Assembly: GCA_963281155.1 (NCBI GenBank)
Contig: CAUJLY010000002.1
Location: forward strand, 4,154,001-4,218,000
Origin: Rhabditophanes sp. KR3021
Lineage: Eukaryota; Nematoda; Chromadorea; Rhabditida; Alloionematidae
Length of the DNA stretch: 64,000 bases
Direction of reading: 5' to 3'
Each line of letters begins with the position of its first letter. Position 1 is the first letter of the stretch. A program made the translations under genes and the position numbers. Shown here one piece after another: positions 31,802 to 44,639 of this stretch. The notes beneath the pieces were generated by a model that saw only the letters and a program-made list of their open reading frames with translations, ran no database searches and was not told the DNA's origin.

Positions 31802-34728
31802 ATGGCTGTTCCTAATAAAAAAGCAATTATCCCGATGTCAAATGAGTTGAATACTCCTAAGTCTCTAGATTTCTACAATAAAAGTAGTGAGTTTGAACTA
31901 GACACTGATGAAACGGATATTCAAGTTGAAAAAGTACATGAAATCGCAATTCAAAAGACTCAAACATCTGCCAAAGACCTTATCCAAGCAAAGGAAAAGC
32001 ATAAAAATATGCCTTTGTCAAAGGATAACCATGCAACTACACCTTTCTTAAAAGATAAACACATTATATCTCCTATTGCTGCAAAGAACGATTTGAATGG
32101 GAAGGAAGTTAATGGAAAACATTTTAAGAAAAGTGATAAAAAATTGATTACTGCCCAGTCTGAGTCTATTGAATTAGATAAAAGGAAGAATGCGGATAAC
32201 CTAACTTCCAAGACTGCCAAATCAGAAATTATTGCTTACCCTTCATGGACCAAACAAACCACTAGCGATATTCAAGCTGCTACTAACAATGCTGCTCACA
32301 ATTTTGCATCTGTAGCCAGAAGAAGAATGGAACAGCGTGAAAAGAAGAAGATTGTTGATGTGCCAAAAGAAAAGTCTAAGAAAATTGAAAAGATTAAAAG
32401 GCTGGACAAGGTTCATGAAAAGGTAGTTAGGAACAACATAGACCACAACAAAAATCAGGCAATGACCCATACCTTTGAAAAAATGCATGACGTGTTTAGT
32501 CAAGAAGAGTTCGACAAGGTCAATGGCTTCAGGAGAGTCAACTTATCAATGCTCCAAGGAATAATTACTTACTTCGTTATGTTCTTTACATATAAAGGAG
32601 CTGATTGGTGGAATTTTGTGATGGATCGAATTCCTATTTTAAGATGGTTTCCCAAATACAATTGGAGGGAGCACTTTTATTTGGATTTAATGGGTGGATT
32701 GTTGGTTTCAGTAATGAGCATTCCTCAAGGCCTAGCATACGGAATGTTAGTTGGTGTCCCTCCGATAAATGGATTGTATACTTGTGTCATAGGCCCATTG
32801 GTCTATGTCTTTTTTGGTACATCTAAGCATATTTCTCCAGGTAAAATTCATATTTTTGTTATTTAATTGCTTATGTGGTAATAAAATTAGGTGCGTTCGC
32901 TGTAATTGCGCTCATGGTTGGAAACTACGTTGAAAATGCCGCAATTGAAAATGGACCTTTTGAGAATAAGAATCAGGAAATTGACTACAAAATAATGGCT
33001 AGTGGAAGCATCACACTTATTGTTGGAATCATTCAATTGTTTCTAGGAGCTGTCAATGCTGGGTTATTTGCTGTCTATTTATCTGACCCGCTTATCAAAG
33101 GTTTAATGACGGGAGCATCAATTCATGTCTTGACTAGTCAAGTTAAAGGCATGACTGGTGTTATTGTTGCAACTAAATCCTCGGAAACTTTCGGATTTTG
33201 CTCTTATTGGATTCATTTCTTTTACAACATCAAGACAATTAATCTACACACTTGCTTATTGTCACTATTTGCAATAATACTATTATTTGTATCAAAGGAA
33301 ATAATAGATCCATGGCTAAGTAAAAGAAAATACAAGGTCAAGTTCCCAGCAGAATTATTAGTGGTGGGTATGTCTACTTTCTTTATTTTCGCAATGCATC
33401 GTTACACTTCCATTAAGATTGATACTGAAATTGTTGGTCCAGTTGCTGTTGGATTAAGTGCACCTAGATTGTTAGATATGAATGAATTTACTAAAATGCT
33501 GCCGCCTGCTATTTTTATTGCTTTAGTGGGCTTTGTAATCCATATTGCTCTGGCAAAAACTGTAGCTAAAGTTGAAAACTACCCAATTAATGTTAATCAA
33601 GAATGGTTTGCATTAGGATTGATGAATGGTGTTTCTGCATTTTTTGGATGCTTTTGCGGAGGATCGTCAATGAGTAGGACCATTACTCAAGTCAAACTAG
33701 GAGCCAAATCTCAATTAGCAACATTGATAAGTGTTTTTGTGATCATAGGAGTAATTTACGGAGGTTCCAAGTTATTCTATAATTTGCCAAAGCCAGTTTT
33801 GTCAGCTATAGTGGTGGTTGCCTTAAAAGATCTGCTTTTTCAAGTTTCGATCGGAAAAACATATTGGAACCATTCGATTGTCGACTTTTTAATTTGGCTG
33901 AATACACTTTTATCTGTAACTCTATTAAGTGTTAATATGGGATTAATAGCGGCAATGATATTTGCTTTATTAACAGTCGTCTTCAGATCTCAATGGGCAG
34001 ATAGTTATTGCCTGGGAAAAATCCCTGGAACTGCCGTCTACAAAGGAATTCATCATTACAGATTTGCAGAAGAAATCCCAGGAATCAAGATATTTAGATT
34101 TGATGCTCCACTTTATTTTGCCAACTCCGAATTATTTTCAGAACGACTTTATGGGTGACTTTCGATATTATAAATTTATAATAGATTGTTTAGAGTTCTC
34201 GGAATTGATCCTTTAAACATTGTGATTAAAGTTATTGAGAAGGTTGCGGAAAGACATTCTATGAGGGAAGCCCACATTGCATTGGAGAAAGTTGCCATGG
34301 GAAAAGAAGAATATTGTCCGTTAGTTGACGATTCCGGTTCAAATGAAGAAATGCGAATTTCCATGCATGAAAAAGTTGTGCCTGATGAAAATGCGAATCC
34401 ACAATTAATGGGGAATGCGGAGGCTCATGTTGAAGAAACACTTTTGACTCATCTTATAGTTGACTGCTCCCCCTTTCCTTATATTGATATAATGGGAAAA
34501 GATGTTTTAATGCAAGTCCACAAAGAGTTCAAAGCAATTGGTATAAAAGTCTTGTTTGGTGGAGCAAAAGTGTCTGTTCGGCAACTGTTTGAAATATCAG
34601 ACTTTTATCAGCATGTTCCTAAGATACATCTGTTTGTTTCTGTTGCTGATGCCGTTGCCCAAGCGCAAAATGAACGTCGACAACATTTTTCCCATTCTAC
34701 AGAAAAGCAGCGTATGAAGTTAGATTAA
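31802..34728 (+). CDS. SLC26/SulP anion transporter with long lysine-rich N-terminus
   Basis: Multi-pass anion exchanger or transporter (sulfate, bicarbonate, chloride type) of the plasma membrane. Exons 31802-32840, 32891-34154, 34185-34728; introns 50 and 30 nt; about 948 residues. The SLC26 core starts near residue 255: PKYNWREHFYLDLMGGLLVS, then PQGLAYGMLVGVPPINGLYT and FGTSKHISPG. Later helices include FGCFCGGSSMSRT and the region before LGKIPGTAVYKGI. A C-terminal STAS domain (LIVDCSPFPYIDIMGKDVL, then VLFGGAKVSVR) is split by an acidic insert as in animal SLC26. The first 230 residues are a charged, lysine-rich cytosolic extension far longer than usual. Which SLC26 member it is cannot be told. 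Confidence 0.92.
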
Positions 34729-35124
34729 TAAATTATAATTGTTTTAATTCTTTACAAAACACAATTTGATGTCGAAATATATTTTTATAAATAAATTTAA
34801 AACTAATGTCAAAATATATTTTGGTTTGGCATAGTTTTACTTAATGACAAAATCTTGAATTTATTATATTTATTTTGTAAATACATACAACAATTACTAG
34901 TTATCATGGATAAATTATTCAGTTTAAGCAAATTTCATGTTAATATTAGGAAAATACCGCATGGATCTGATGCCTACAATTAGCAAGTTTTTTCATATTT
35001 ATTACATATCGCTATTTAAATTTTATGTACTCAATTTTTTTTTCAAAATCTACATATTATCTATTCTTTAAGATAAATATTTAAGCACAATTTCACCAAT
35101 AACCTTCACACTTCGTCTTTTCAA
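34729..35124. other. Spacer, about 0.4 kb
   Basis: AT-rich spacer between two plus-strand genes. It should hold the 3' end of the SLC26 gene and the promoter of the next. No other feature seen. Confidence 0.35.
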
Positions 35125-36384
35125 ATGCCTGATAAAAAACAACCCAAAATTAGATTTGCCTCCCAAACATTTATTCAGTATGTTTATCAATAACCGTTAA
35201 ATTAATTACTTTTCAGAACCTTCAACAGCGAAGAGGGATTGATTCCACATGAAGTATGCAGGGGAAAGCTGAAGAGCACACCTAGTTTGGATGCATTAAC
35301 TGAATATCAAGCGTGTAACAAGTCTACTCTAGAAAGTGCTTACTTATCGACCGACTTAATAACTTCTGAAATTGATCAAAGCAATTCCTGGATGTCCGAT
35401 ACTTTTGATGACGGTAGCAATGTAAAGCTGAAAAGAAGACAAAACTTTTGCAATGATACTATGCAAATTGTAGACATAATGTCCCGTGGCAAAACCGATC
35501 TTAGTACCACTGTTAGTACTGATTTCTCTTTTACTAACTCTGATGCTTTTGATATCAACATGGACACCTTTTGCATCTTCAATAATAACAATAAATCTTT
35601 GAAAAAAACTTCACTTTCTGACACTTTGTCAACTGTTTGTGACGCTGAAATGAACAATGTCTCAATTATGGTGGTAAAAAATGCTGTTGATTCTACATCT
35701 TCTGACATCACCATGGAAACAATTGTAATGGAGGAATCTGTGAGAACTTCTAATGTAGATGTGCACAAGGCAGAAAACTCGATGGAGCATGAATCACAAG
35801 CTAGTACTTGTATATCTGGTTCCTTCGATGCAAATTTATTGGTTGAGGTAGGAAGTGTCTTGTCTGAAAACAGTTTATCAATGAGAGAACAGTACAAAAC
35901 AATGATAATTAAGAGACTGCCTTATCAACGGGACTACTCTAAATTAAATGAAGACGATCTTGACATCTACGTACTAGCATGGATTCAAACTCGTCTCTAT
36001 CAATTCAAGAAAGCAAATAATGAAGCGGAGTATTTTTTCCCACTTGTTTTCAATTCCAATTTGCACTTCTTGGATTATATCAATGTCCATCATCAGTTGT
36101 TCCCATTTATCGAGGAACACTCAAATTCTTTGGAGCTGATTCATAATCTTGAACGCCTGGATATCTCCCTTTATGAAACTAAAGGCGCACAAACCTCCTT
36201 GGCGGTCAAGTTACTTATTCTCCATCAAAAGTATCACAAGAAACATTCCAATTTTATCAAGGATGATTTTGAGGAAAAACAAAAGAAGATGAAACTAGCC
36301 GAAAAGCAAGTTCTCAATCTCAAAAGATTAGAAGATAAATTGAAAATGAAGCAAATAGAGTTATGTGATATACTTAACAATTAA
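35125..36384 (+). CDS. Fast-evolving protein with PP1-docking-like N-terminus; possible KNL1-like scaffold
   Basis: Exons 35125-35177 and 35217-36384 across a 39-nt intron; 406 residues. Residues 5-20 read KQPKIRFASQTFIQTF, which matches the RVxF class of protein-phosphatase-1 docking sites and looks like the RVSFADTIKVFQ region of the kinetochore scaffold KNL1. A Ser/Thr/Asp/Met-rich middle follows with loose MELT-like spots (ITMETIVMEE, NMDTF), then a folded segment (about residues 225-330) and a C-terminal coiled coil with KKMKLAEKQVLNLKRLEDKL. KNL1 in other animals is much longer. The KNL1 reading is an inference from one motif and overall order; the safest statement is an unidentified, probably mitotic or scaffold protein. 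Confidence 0.6.
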
Positions 36385-36561
36385 TTCACTTTTCGATATA
36401 TTATAAACGTACTTATAAGAACAATAAAAATTTCCTAACATTTATTCTATCTGCTACTTATTCGAGACACATTTTGGATAAAAAAGTTTCGAATACACTA
36501 TATTCCAACAACATACAACACAAACATTAGTTATTATACTATACACTATTTCACTTGCAAA

Positions 36562-38426
36562 ATGAATCCACATGCTGAGGAAGATGAGGACGATAAACGC
36601 AAAGCAGGTAAGTCTAATATTTATTTAAAACATTATTTACATTATTTATAGCAAACCGTGCAAAAGAAACAAAGAAATATGATTTCTACAGCATGCTGCC
36701 AAATGCTTTAAACGAAGCACAGGAAAAGTTCCAAGCTAGTTCTCTAGCTGATGCAATTACTACTCGATTAGTCGAAGAAGTCAGTGATGAGCCAGGACCA
36801 TCAAAACCTGCGCCTCAATCAGATGATGATGACGATTTTGTTGTTGAGCTACCACCTGGATTTGTAGTTGATGAATCAGTCGTTGTGAAAACAGACCAAG
36901 TGGCAAAGATTCCTACAGACATTCCAATGGAAAAAGTAGCTCATCTTAAACACGGAGACCACCCAATCACCTCAATAGCCTTTGACACCACTGGATCCAA
37001 ATTTTTCACTGGTTGCTATAATTATACAGTCAAATTATTTGATTTTCAACACATGAATAAATCTTTGCAACCATATCGTACTATCAATCCTTGTGAAAGG
37101 CAAATTATTACAAATATTTCAATTAGCAACAATGGAGAAAACATACTGGTTTGTAACTCAAATCCAGTAATGTATATTTTGGATCGTAATGGAACTCAGT
37201 ACGCCGACACTGCTAGAGGAGACCAATATCTTGTTGACATTGGGAAAACTAAAGGACACACGGCATGTGTAAACTATTCGTGTTGGAATCCAATCAAAAA
37301 AGACGAATTTTTGACGTGTTCAAATGATGGAAGTTTACGTATATGGAGTTTGGATAATTTTAATGAAATCTCGAAAAGTGTCAATACACACAAATACCTT
37401 ATCAGAATTAAATCTCCAACTGGCAAAAAAGTCCTTCCCAATTGTTGTGCATACTCTTGTAATGTCAAATTTGTTTCAGCAGGATGCGAAGACGGATCTC
37501 TTTATATTTGGAAAAATGGCAAAATATTTGTTGCGCCTGTATATTCAAACAAAACTGCTCATCGTGAACCGGTTACATCAATTTGCTTCTCACCGGATAG
37601 TACAAAATTAGTGAGTCGTTCATTAGATGGAACGATGAAAATTTGGAATATAACAAAGATGGCTGCTCCTGAAAAAGTAATAGAAGGTTTACAGAACGAT
37701 CATAGGAATACTGATTGTGGTTACAGCCCGAATGGAAACATTATATTTACGATTTGTTCCGAATCACACAAAAAAGAAGGTGGACGTGTAGTATTCTATG
37801 ATGCGAAGACTTATCAACTGATTTATGACCATAAACTACCAAAGGATCCTACCAGAATGGTTTGGCACCCTAAACTTGGCCAAATAATCATTGGGTATAC
37901 TGATGGAAGTATAGACAACTTTTACAACGACGTTGTATCTTCAAAGGGAGTAATTGATGCATTAAAGAAAGCAGCCAAGAAAACTAACAAAGATGCATAC
38001 ATTCAACAGGAACATATAGTTGCGCCACTTGCCTTGGAAATGTTCCAACCTCGTGGAGAAGAAGGAGAAGAAAAGGATGTGACTGAATGGAGGCTTCGTA
38101 GAATATTAAAGATGAATAGTGGGTTTCAAAAACCAACTTATAAAACTCCTGCTCCAAACCCCAAGGATGCAGAAGTCAAAGCAGGTGGTACACTTCACTC
38201 TTATCTTGCAAGAAACATGGGAATTGATAGAAACAAAGATTTGTACAGTGAAGATGACGTCAGAGCATCTATTCTAAAGCATGCTGAGGAGGCTGAGAAA
38301 AACCCAACTTACACTGGTAGTGCTTATGGAGTAACACAGCCAAAAACTATTTTTCAGAAAACATATGACGATGAGGACGAAGAAGAGTCTGGAATTCCAA
38401 GAAAAGTTAAAAGATTCGGCCAATAA
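36562..38426 (+). CDS. WDR70: WDR70, WD-repeat nuclear protein
   Basis: Nuclear WD40 protein linked in other organisms to CRL4/RNF20 and H2B ubiquitination during DNA repair; the nematode homologue GAD-1 is needed for gastrulation. Exons 36562-36607 and 36652-38426 across a 44-nt intron; 606 residues (human 654). An acidic N-terminus is followed by KHGDHPITSIAFDTTGSKFF, GDQYLVDIGKTKGHTA, FLTCSNDGSLRIW, LVSRSLDGTMKIWN and LPKDPTRMVWHPKLGQIIIG, in the WDR70 order. The C-terminal signature GGTLHSYLARNMGID and ILKHAEEAEKNPTYT...TQPKTIF is specific to this family. The start fits because the second exon lacks an in-frame earlier ATG. Confidence 0.94.
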
Positions 38427-38517
38427 TATTGCGTTATTTTTCCATTATCTTTAATAAATTTTTTTCAATTAATTACATTCACATATTTTATTTATACAAA
38501 AAAATGATAGTTTTTGA

Positions 38518-38910
38518 TTACATATCTAAAAAATTACTTGCACACATTAGTTGTACCGACAACTCCTTTGGAATATGAAAATCAGGGATATCGCCATGTG
38601 AATCCTTCCAATTATCTTTGTACATTATATAATGGCAAACCTTTTGTAAAGTGTCAGAGCTAAAGCAAATAAATTTTAATAGTATCTTATTAACTTACAA
38701 CATCTCCTTTAAATGAACTGAGTTTGTTTGATTTTCTTTACTGGAACAATGATTGAATATAGCCATAAGTGTACTACTACTATCAAGGGCAATCTTTCTA
38801 GGGATGTAAAAATTGTGATGATCAGCGCTTGTAATCTTGATATAAGTGGCATCAGGTCCTTCTGCAGTCCAACGCTTCAAAAATTCAGGCTTATTTGCAT
38901 CGGTATACAT
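38518..38910 (-). CDS. ELOC: Elongin C
   Basis: Skp1/BTB-fold adaptor that joins elongin B to BC-box proteins in cullin-2/5 ubiquitin ligases and in the elongin complex. Exons 38699-38910 and 38518-38659; 117 residues (human 112). Seen: EGPDATYIKITSADHHNFYI, QTNSVHLKEM, LQKVCHYIMY, and the C-terminal ELSVQLMCASNFLDM that packs against BC boxes. Human ends NFLDC. The protein is unusually diverged for a family that is near-identical among most animals. Its start lies 99 bp from the start of the plus-strand gene at 39010, so the two probably share a promoter region. Confidence 0.9.
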
Positions 38911-39009
38911 TATACAGTATGATATGGAAAAAAGAACGGCAATCTATATTAAAGTGTAATTATAAACTAGGACAAGCCATAAAGTCACTGTAATATAGCT
39001 GTAATCCAA

Positions 39010-39395
39010 ATGTCATTAAAATGCAACTGGTTAGTTTTTGCAAGTGGTAGTGTCTTTTATATAACATCATTCACACATTATTTCTCTGGCATAGTTATGG
39101 ACATGCGAATTCTTCAAGTTAATTTAGGATCAGCGATGATACAGACAGACAATGATTGGATTGCTCACGAAATTGTCGGAATAAATTTTGACATTCCATT
39201 ATCACAGATTCCCGATGAAGATGAAGTTCTTGCGGCTGGCTTTCATGACCATGTAAGTAATAACATATGACAACAAATTGTAATTATTTCTAGAAGAAAT
39301 ATCGGACCAGAGATAATGAATGGATCGATGCGGGCTTAAGTGAAATACCCTTTTGGTATGCACCAGAACAAGTGTTTTATCCACGTAGTTTTTGA
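39010..39395 (+). CDS. Small protein with N-terminal hydrophobic segment, unknown
   Basis: Exons 39010-39252 and 39294-39395 across a 41-nt intron; 114 residues, phase-consistent. The first 30 residues are hydrophobic (WLVFASGSVFYITSF) and could be an anchor or targeting segment. The rest is acidic with aromatic residues (DNDWIAHEI, DNEWIDAGLSEIPFWYAPE). Note the internal likeness of DNDWI and DNEWI. No family is recognised. Head-to-head with elongin C. Confidence 0.6.
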
Positions 39396-39622
39396 AACTC
39401 TTATTTTACATTATTTTGTGTGGATATTTTTTTAGTTACAATAAACATGCTGACCATTATTCGACATTTATTTGTTAAAACTTTATCTTAACCATGAACT
39501 CATCAAATTAATTGTATTATTTTATAAAAAAGAAAGAAAGGTTTAAAACAATAACGATTTGACTATAAAGGCAATTAACGAAATATCATATAACAACAAC
39601 AAAAATATTAAAAAATCAACAA

Positions 39623-42600
39623 TTATAACTCCTCATTCAAATTCTCCAAATAATCCTTGGCTTTCTCCTTGATCATCTTTTTGATGGCTTTGTTGTCTCC
39701 ATGTCTTTCCTCAACTTCAATCCACTTCTTGTAAATAGGTCTAAGTTTATTCCCACCTAAATCCAAGTCAGTTAAACGCTCGAAAAGACTGCGAGTATCC
39801 TTGATCGGAGCATGCTTTAGACTTAAATCAATGTAAATATTCCAAACATCTAACCTTTTTGGATAAGTTTGAAGAGACTTTTCAAACATATTTTTTCCCT
39901 TTTCTTGATCTCCAACTTTGTATTCGAGCATAGCGAACTTACACAACAAGTCAATGTGTTGCTTTGAATCAAGTCCTTTAATTGCATTTTCACACACTTT
40001 GCGAGCTTCGATGGCTCTTTCAGTTTCAAAGAGATGTTCGCAGTACATTTTCCAAATTTCGACAAGTTTGAATTTCTTTGTAATCTTTTCGAAATGTGTG
40101 TCCAAAAGGTCATTCAATTGAGCATTTTTCAAAATCTTAACCATTTGCTTTGCCATCTTCAATTCATCACAGCTGTTTGCAGCTCTGGTGAAAGCTTTGC
40201 TAATTTTGTCTTCATCTCCATATTGAGCTTCCATGTTCAAATAAGCGGTCCAGACATTGAAAATGTCATCCTTCTCTTCGTAATTAATGGTCTTAAGGGC
40301 TTTTTCGGCAACTTCGCGAGCTTTCTTAAGATTGTCCTGGGTCAAGTAAAAACCAATGTATTGAATCCAAAGAGTAGAGTTATTAGGGTTGCCAGCTATT
40401 AAGCGGATAAATTCTTCGTCGCTATTAGCTTCGAACTCAACATCATGCTCGATGACTTGCTTTTTAACTTTCTCAACTACCTTTTCTTCTTCTTCAGCTT
40501 CTTCTTCACTTTCATCAGCCTCATCCACTTCCATTGGCTCATCTTCGGAATCTTGTTCTTCGACTGCCTCTGCTTCTAAAGATATGTCAGCTTCAACTTC
40601 AGGTTCCTTTTTCTTTTTCGAGTTTTCTTTACTCTCAGAAGCCTTTCTCTTTCTGGTTGACGAATAGAGGGATTCGTCACTACTAATCAAATCTCCGCCC
40701 TTACAAACAACTTCAGTCAATTCCAACTTCATAATTTCTCCTTTCTTAACTTTAGAAGCAAGGCATTTAACAATGTCATTCACAGTTATCCCATCCTTGT
40801 CAGTTATAGCCATACTGCCACAAATAACTGGAGAAATTTCAACAATGGCAAGTGAAGATTTGACAGCAACAACATTTCCTACTAATTCGGTTTGATAAGG
40901 AATCTTCTTCATTGAGGTATACACTTTATCCCCAATCTCACTATTACTTTCAATTTCATCAGCCATAAACTTAGAAATCAAATTCCACTGCTTTTGCTTG
41001 GCATTGTAGTTAACGGTTTTAAACACAAAAATGTCATTCAAAGCGTACTCGGAAAACAAAGAAAAGGCTTCTTTGAGGTTAGAGGAAATCCCAGTTGGCT
41101 TCAAAACACCTTTCTGTTGGTTCTGCAAGTTAACAATAATCTTCAGTGGTTTTTTGTGAATAGTTAAGATTCTTCCAGTAACTTCCATGTTTTCAGTGAC
41201 GACAAGACTATCAATGTTAGTCAAATGAAGAACTGCGTGTGATGGATACTTTTCAATACCCAAAATTTTACACTCGACAATCATGCCTTCAGCTAATGGT
41301 TCGTCCCGTTGCTTCAATTGTTCTCTATTAATGTGTCCAACAACTTGAGGGTTAACTTCGACAATAATTTTCTTAGGATCTGTGGTGCTTGCAACAATAC
41401 ATTTTACCGTTTCTCCATTGTTAAATTGGCGGGCATAACTGATTGCTTTTCTTGATTTTCTAACATCAGCCATCTTTTTCTTATCGATGGTACATTCAGC
41501 CAACCTAGTAGTGTCATTCATTGCTCCTTTCTTTTTTTTGTCAACAACAACGTTTTGTTCCAACTTCTCCTCCTTCTTGTACTTGGTGATTTCAATAACT
41601 TTGACTGTCAGCATCTTATCTTTGTTTTCTTCGAGGAATTTAAGGACTGGCGTAGAAAGCTCTTCGCAATCGTTCATTCCCATTTCACTGGCATGAAGTC
41701 TACCGATACACCCTCCTGGCAAAGTTAACTTGACACAAGTTTCACTAGCGACATCCCCATCCATCCATGGTCCATTAACCAAGGCTTCATACTTTTTGAA
41801 TGGCTTAATCTTGGCAACAACCTTGTCGTCACCAACAGCAACAGAAGCTTTTTTCTTGGACTCTGTGGCAGTTTTGAGATATTCTTCAGCAGTAATTGAA
41901 GAAGGAATCAGAGCAATGCGTTGTTTCTTTTCGTCAACATTGAAAATACGAACTTTAACGGGCATGCCAATACTCTTGTTTATGATAGTTTTGGCATGTT
42001 CAGCATTCATAATCCCAGCAACCTTATTGTAAAAACTAATAAGGAGACTGCCAGTAGGTAAATGCTTAACGATGAATCCGTGAGTAACACAGTCGTTGTA
42101 TTTTGAATCGACGGCATTAACAACAGGGAAAGAACTTTGAATCAAAGTTGGTTTGGATGTCAAAGTGGCAAAATGATGTTCCTCATCCGTAAACAGTGCT
42201 CTAATCTTGATTTTGTTTCCAACAACATACTTCTTTTGCCAGTTTGGAATATTTCGATCAGTTGTCTGGTCAGCAGGAATTATTCCGCGAATGGTGTCTG
42301 TAATCTTAATTCTGACCCCATTTTGAGCAACTCCTGTAATAGTCCCACTCACTAATTTGCCAGGCAAAATGTCTTTGATGCTTAAAATCTTCTGCTTGAT
42401 GATGGATGCATCATTAGTCACAATCAAAATGCGCTCCATCATGCGATAATCAAGAATACGGACATTGATCTTGGTTTCAGAAGTAAGTTTTTCAGCATCC
42501 TCATTTTGACTATCAATTTTCAAGTAGGCAGTAATCAAAGCAGGTCTACCATTTTCGTCATCCGGCAAGGCTAAGATGTATCCTCCCTTAATTTGATTCT

Positions 42601-43785
42601 TGACAGTACATTCCACCATGTCTCCAACACTATAGCCATCAAACAAGCTACGTTTGTTGTTCTTCTGAACGGCAACAATATCAGGGTGAGCACTGATGAT
42701 CAACATACTAGATCCAGGATGGCACACAGTAATAACTCCCTTCATTGGCTTTCTAAATTGACTCAAATCAGCTCTCAATCTTGGCGGCAGGGCTTGAATG
42801 TTGATGAATCCTTTAACGTCATTGCCCAAGTTTGTAAAAACACCATTGTCTCGCACATCATCTGGAGCACACATCAACACCATTCCAGGCAAAAGCTTTT
42901 GCCTCTGAAGTTGGGCAGTTACTTCAAATGGTACCACATTTGAATCAACGTTACCAGACACTATCATGAGACGGTTCGAAACTTCAGTAATAGTGAATAG
43001 CAGTGGTTGACCTTCCCTGATGGAGGCTTGGTCGAGGAAGGCGGGAAGGTCCGCATACTTGATGAATCCTTTGACATCATTTGACAAACCAAGATCGATT
43101 AAAGCTCCTAAAATGAGAGTTAATAAAATAATTAATGGATAAACTGGTACCTTTATCCTCAATTTTATGAAAAACTCCTGTCAAAACGCTTCCAACACTA
43201 AGATCTGCTGGAACAATACTGAGGTTCACTTGCTTTGGAACCACGGTTACTTCAGGCATTGTTTTACCCTTTGCTGCCTTATCTATTCCTTTGATAATTT
43301 TGACAGTGAGCATTTGACCAATCTGAAAAATATCATTCAATGCGGCCTCTCCTTTGGCGGCGGCAGCTGAAAATTGCGGTGAAATCATGGAGGCAGAAAG
43401 CTTGAGTCTGATTGAATTGGCAGTTTCTAAGATAACGTGTAGATCCCGGATCTCTCTAACAATTGCTAAGGCTAAGACACCATTACCGGCATAATCGGTG
43501 TGGAATGGATGATTCCAAATATCCTTATGAATAGAATGATCATGTTCCATGTCATCTCGCTTGTTTTTTTCTTGCTAAAAGTAAATAAGTTTAAATAAGA
43601 TTAATAAGATAAATGAAAGTTACCTTTGCAAAGAAGTTTACATCCTTTTCGCCTCTTTTAAAGTCCTTTTTTGGCTTGGTTATGCCGTTTTCATCTTCGG
43701 TAGGGACTGATGCTTTTTTAGATCCTTTACTAGTATCTGTAGGCTTTTCGTAATTTCTGGGAAAACTAGGTTCTTCCTCAAACAT
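39623..43785 (-). CDS. PDCD11: RRP5/PDCD11, ribosome biogenesis S1-repeat protein
   Basis: Nucleolar protein needed for both small- and large-subunit rRNA processing. Exons 43624-43785, 43151-43574, 39623-43107; 1,356 residues, shorter than human (1,871) or yeast (1,729). The N-terminus SFPRNYEKPT matches the ESFPRG start of the family. A run of S1 RNA-binding repeats follows, recognisable from LSNDVKGFIKYADLP, VGDMVECTVKNQIKGGYIL, GVAQNGVRIKITDTIRGIIP, CVTHGFIVKHLPTG. An acidic Glu/Asp/Lys linker (about 40,440-40,660) leads to C-terminal HAT repeats (NNSTLWIQYIGFYL, RLDVWNIYIDL). The shortening is probably fewer S1 repeats. Confidence 0.93.
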
Positions 43786-44600
43786 CTTTACAAGTTAATA
43801 ATAAAGAGCGGTAGAGATTTGCAAAATATTTTTATATAGAGCAGGTGCTAGTTTCTACAATCTTTCGTTGCGAAAACCACCAGCTTCAATGTGCGTTGTT
43901 CAAATGTTTGTTTGAATGTTTCATCTCAAGATCACAGATAATTTTCCATCGCAAGATATTGTACCTTCAAAAATTGTCAAACGCAAATTGAGTTGTAAAA
44001 TCTTGTATCATGTTATATGTAATATGTGATTAAATGAAGTTGAATTTTCAAAGTGGTGTACCACTTTTAAGCAATAATTTCCTTTTATATTTCCCCCTAT
44101 ATTCCCTTATAATTAAAACACAAATTCCGTATCTTAGTCTGTAACATTTTTTTGTGAGATATTTAAATGCCTCCCCTGACGAGCAGAAAAGAGATATCAA
44201 AGATTTTTTTAATGATTTAGGTATAAAAATACCGTGACTTTCAAACTGCATTAACAGACTTTTTATAAAATACATATTGCTCCGGGGAAATAGAGTTAAA
44301 GGATGAAAACCTTGGCTTTTCCCTAAACTAATGTTATGAAAAAACTGAGTCTAGTGGCATATTTATGAAATCAAGGGCTTAAGGGGTTTGCTTGCTAGGA
44401 CGACTAATAAGGTAGACCACAAATGGTAAACAAATATTTTTTGTACTATGTTTATAAGTGTCAAAATAGGTCTACATTAATCAACGCTCTTATGTAGAAA
44501 GTTAAAAGCTCATTTGGTTAGGCCGCTTGCAAGACAATGATAAAAAAAGAAGTCTCGAACAGGTGTATTCCTATTCTGGTATCAATAAATTATCTCTTAA
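43786..44600. other. Upstream region of RRP5, no clear gene
   Basis: AT-rich. It carries the RRP5 promoter. A short minus-strand frame at 44048-44275 has no likeness to a known family. No RNA genes seen. Confidence 0.35.
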
Positions 44601-44639
44601 CTTCATATTAATCATCTTTCTAAACAACCTCAGAAACAG

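Noticed and set aside
40389..40667. A Ser-rich plus-strand frame
   Set aside because: It is the complement of the acidic linker of RRP5.
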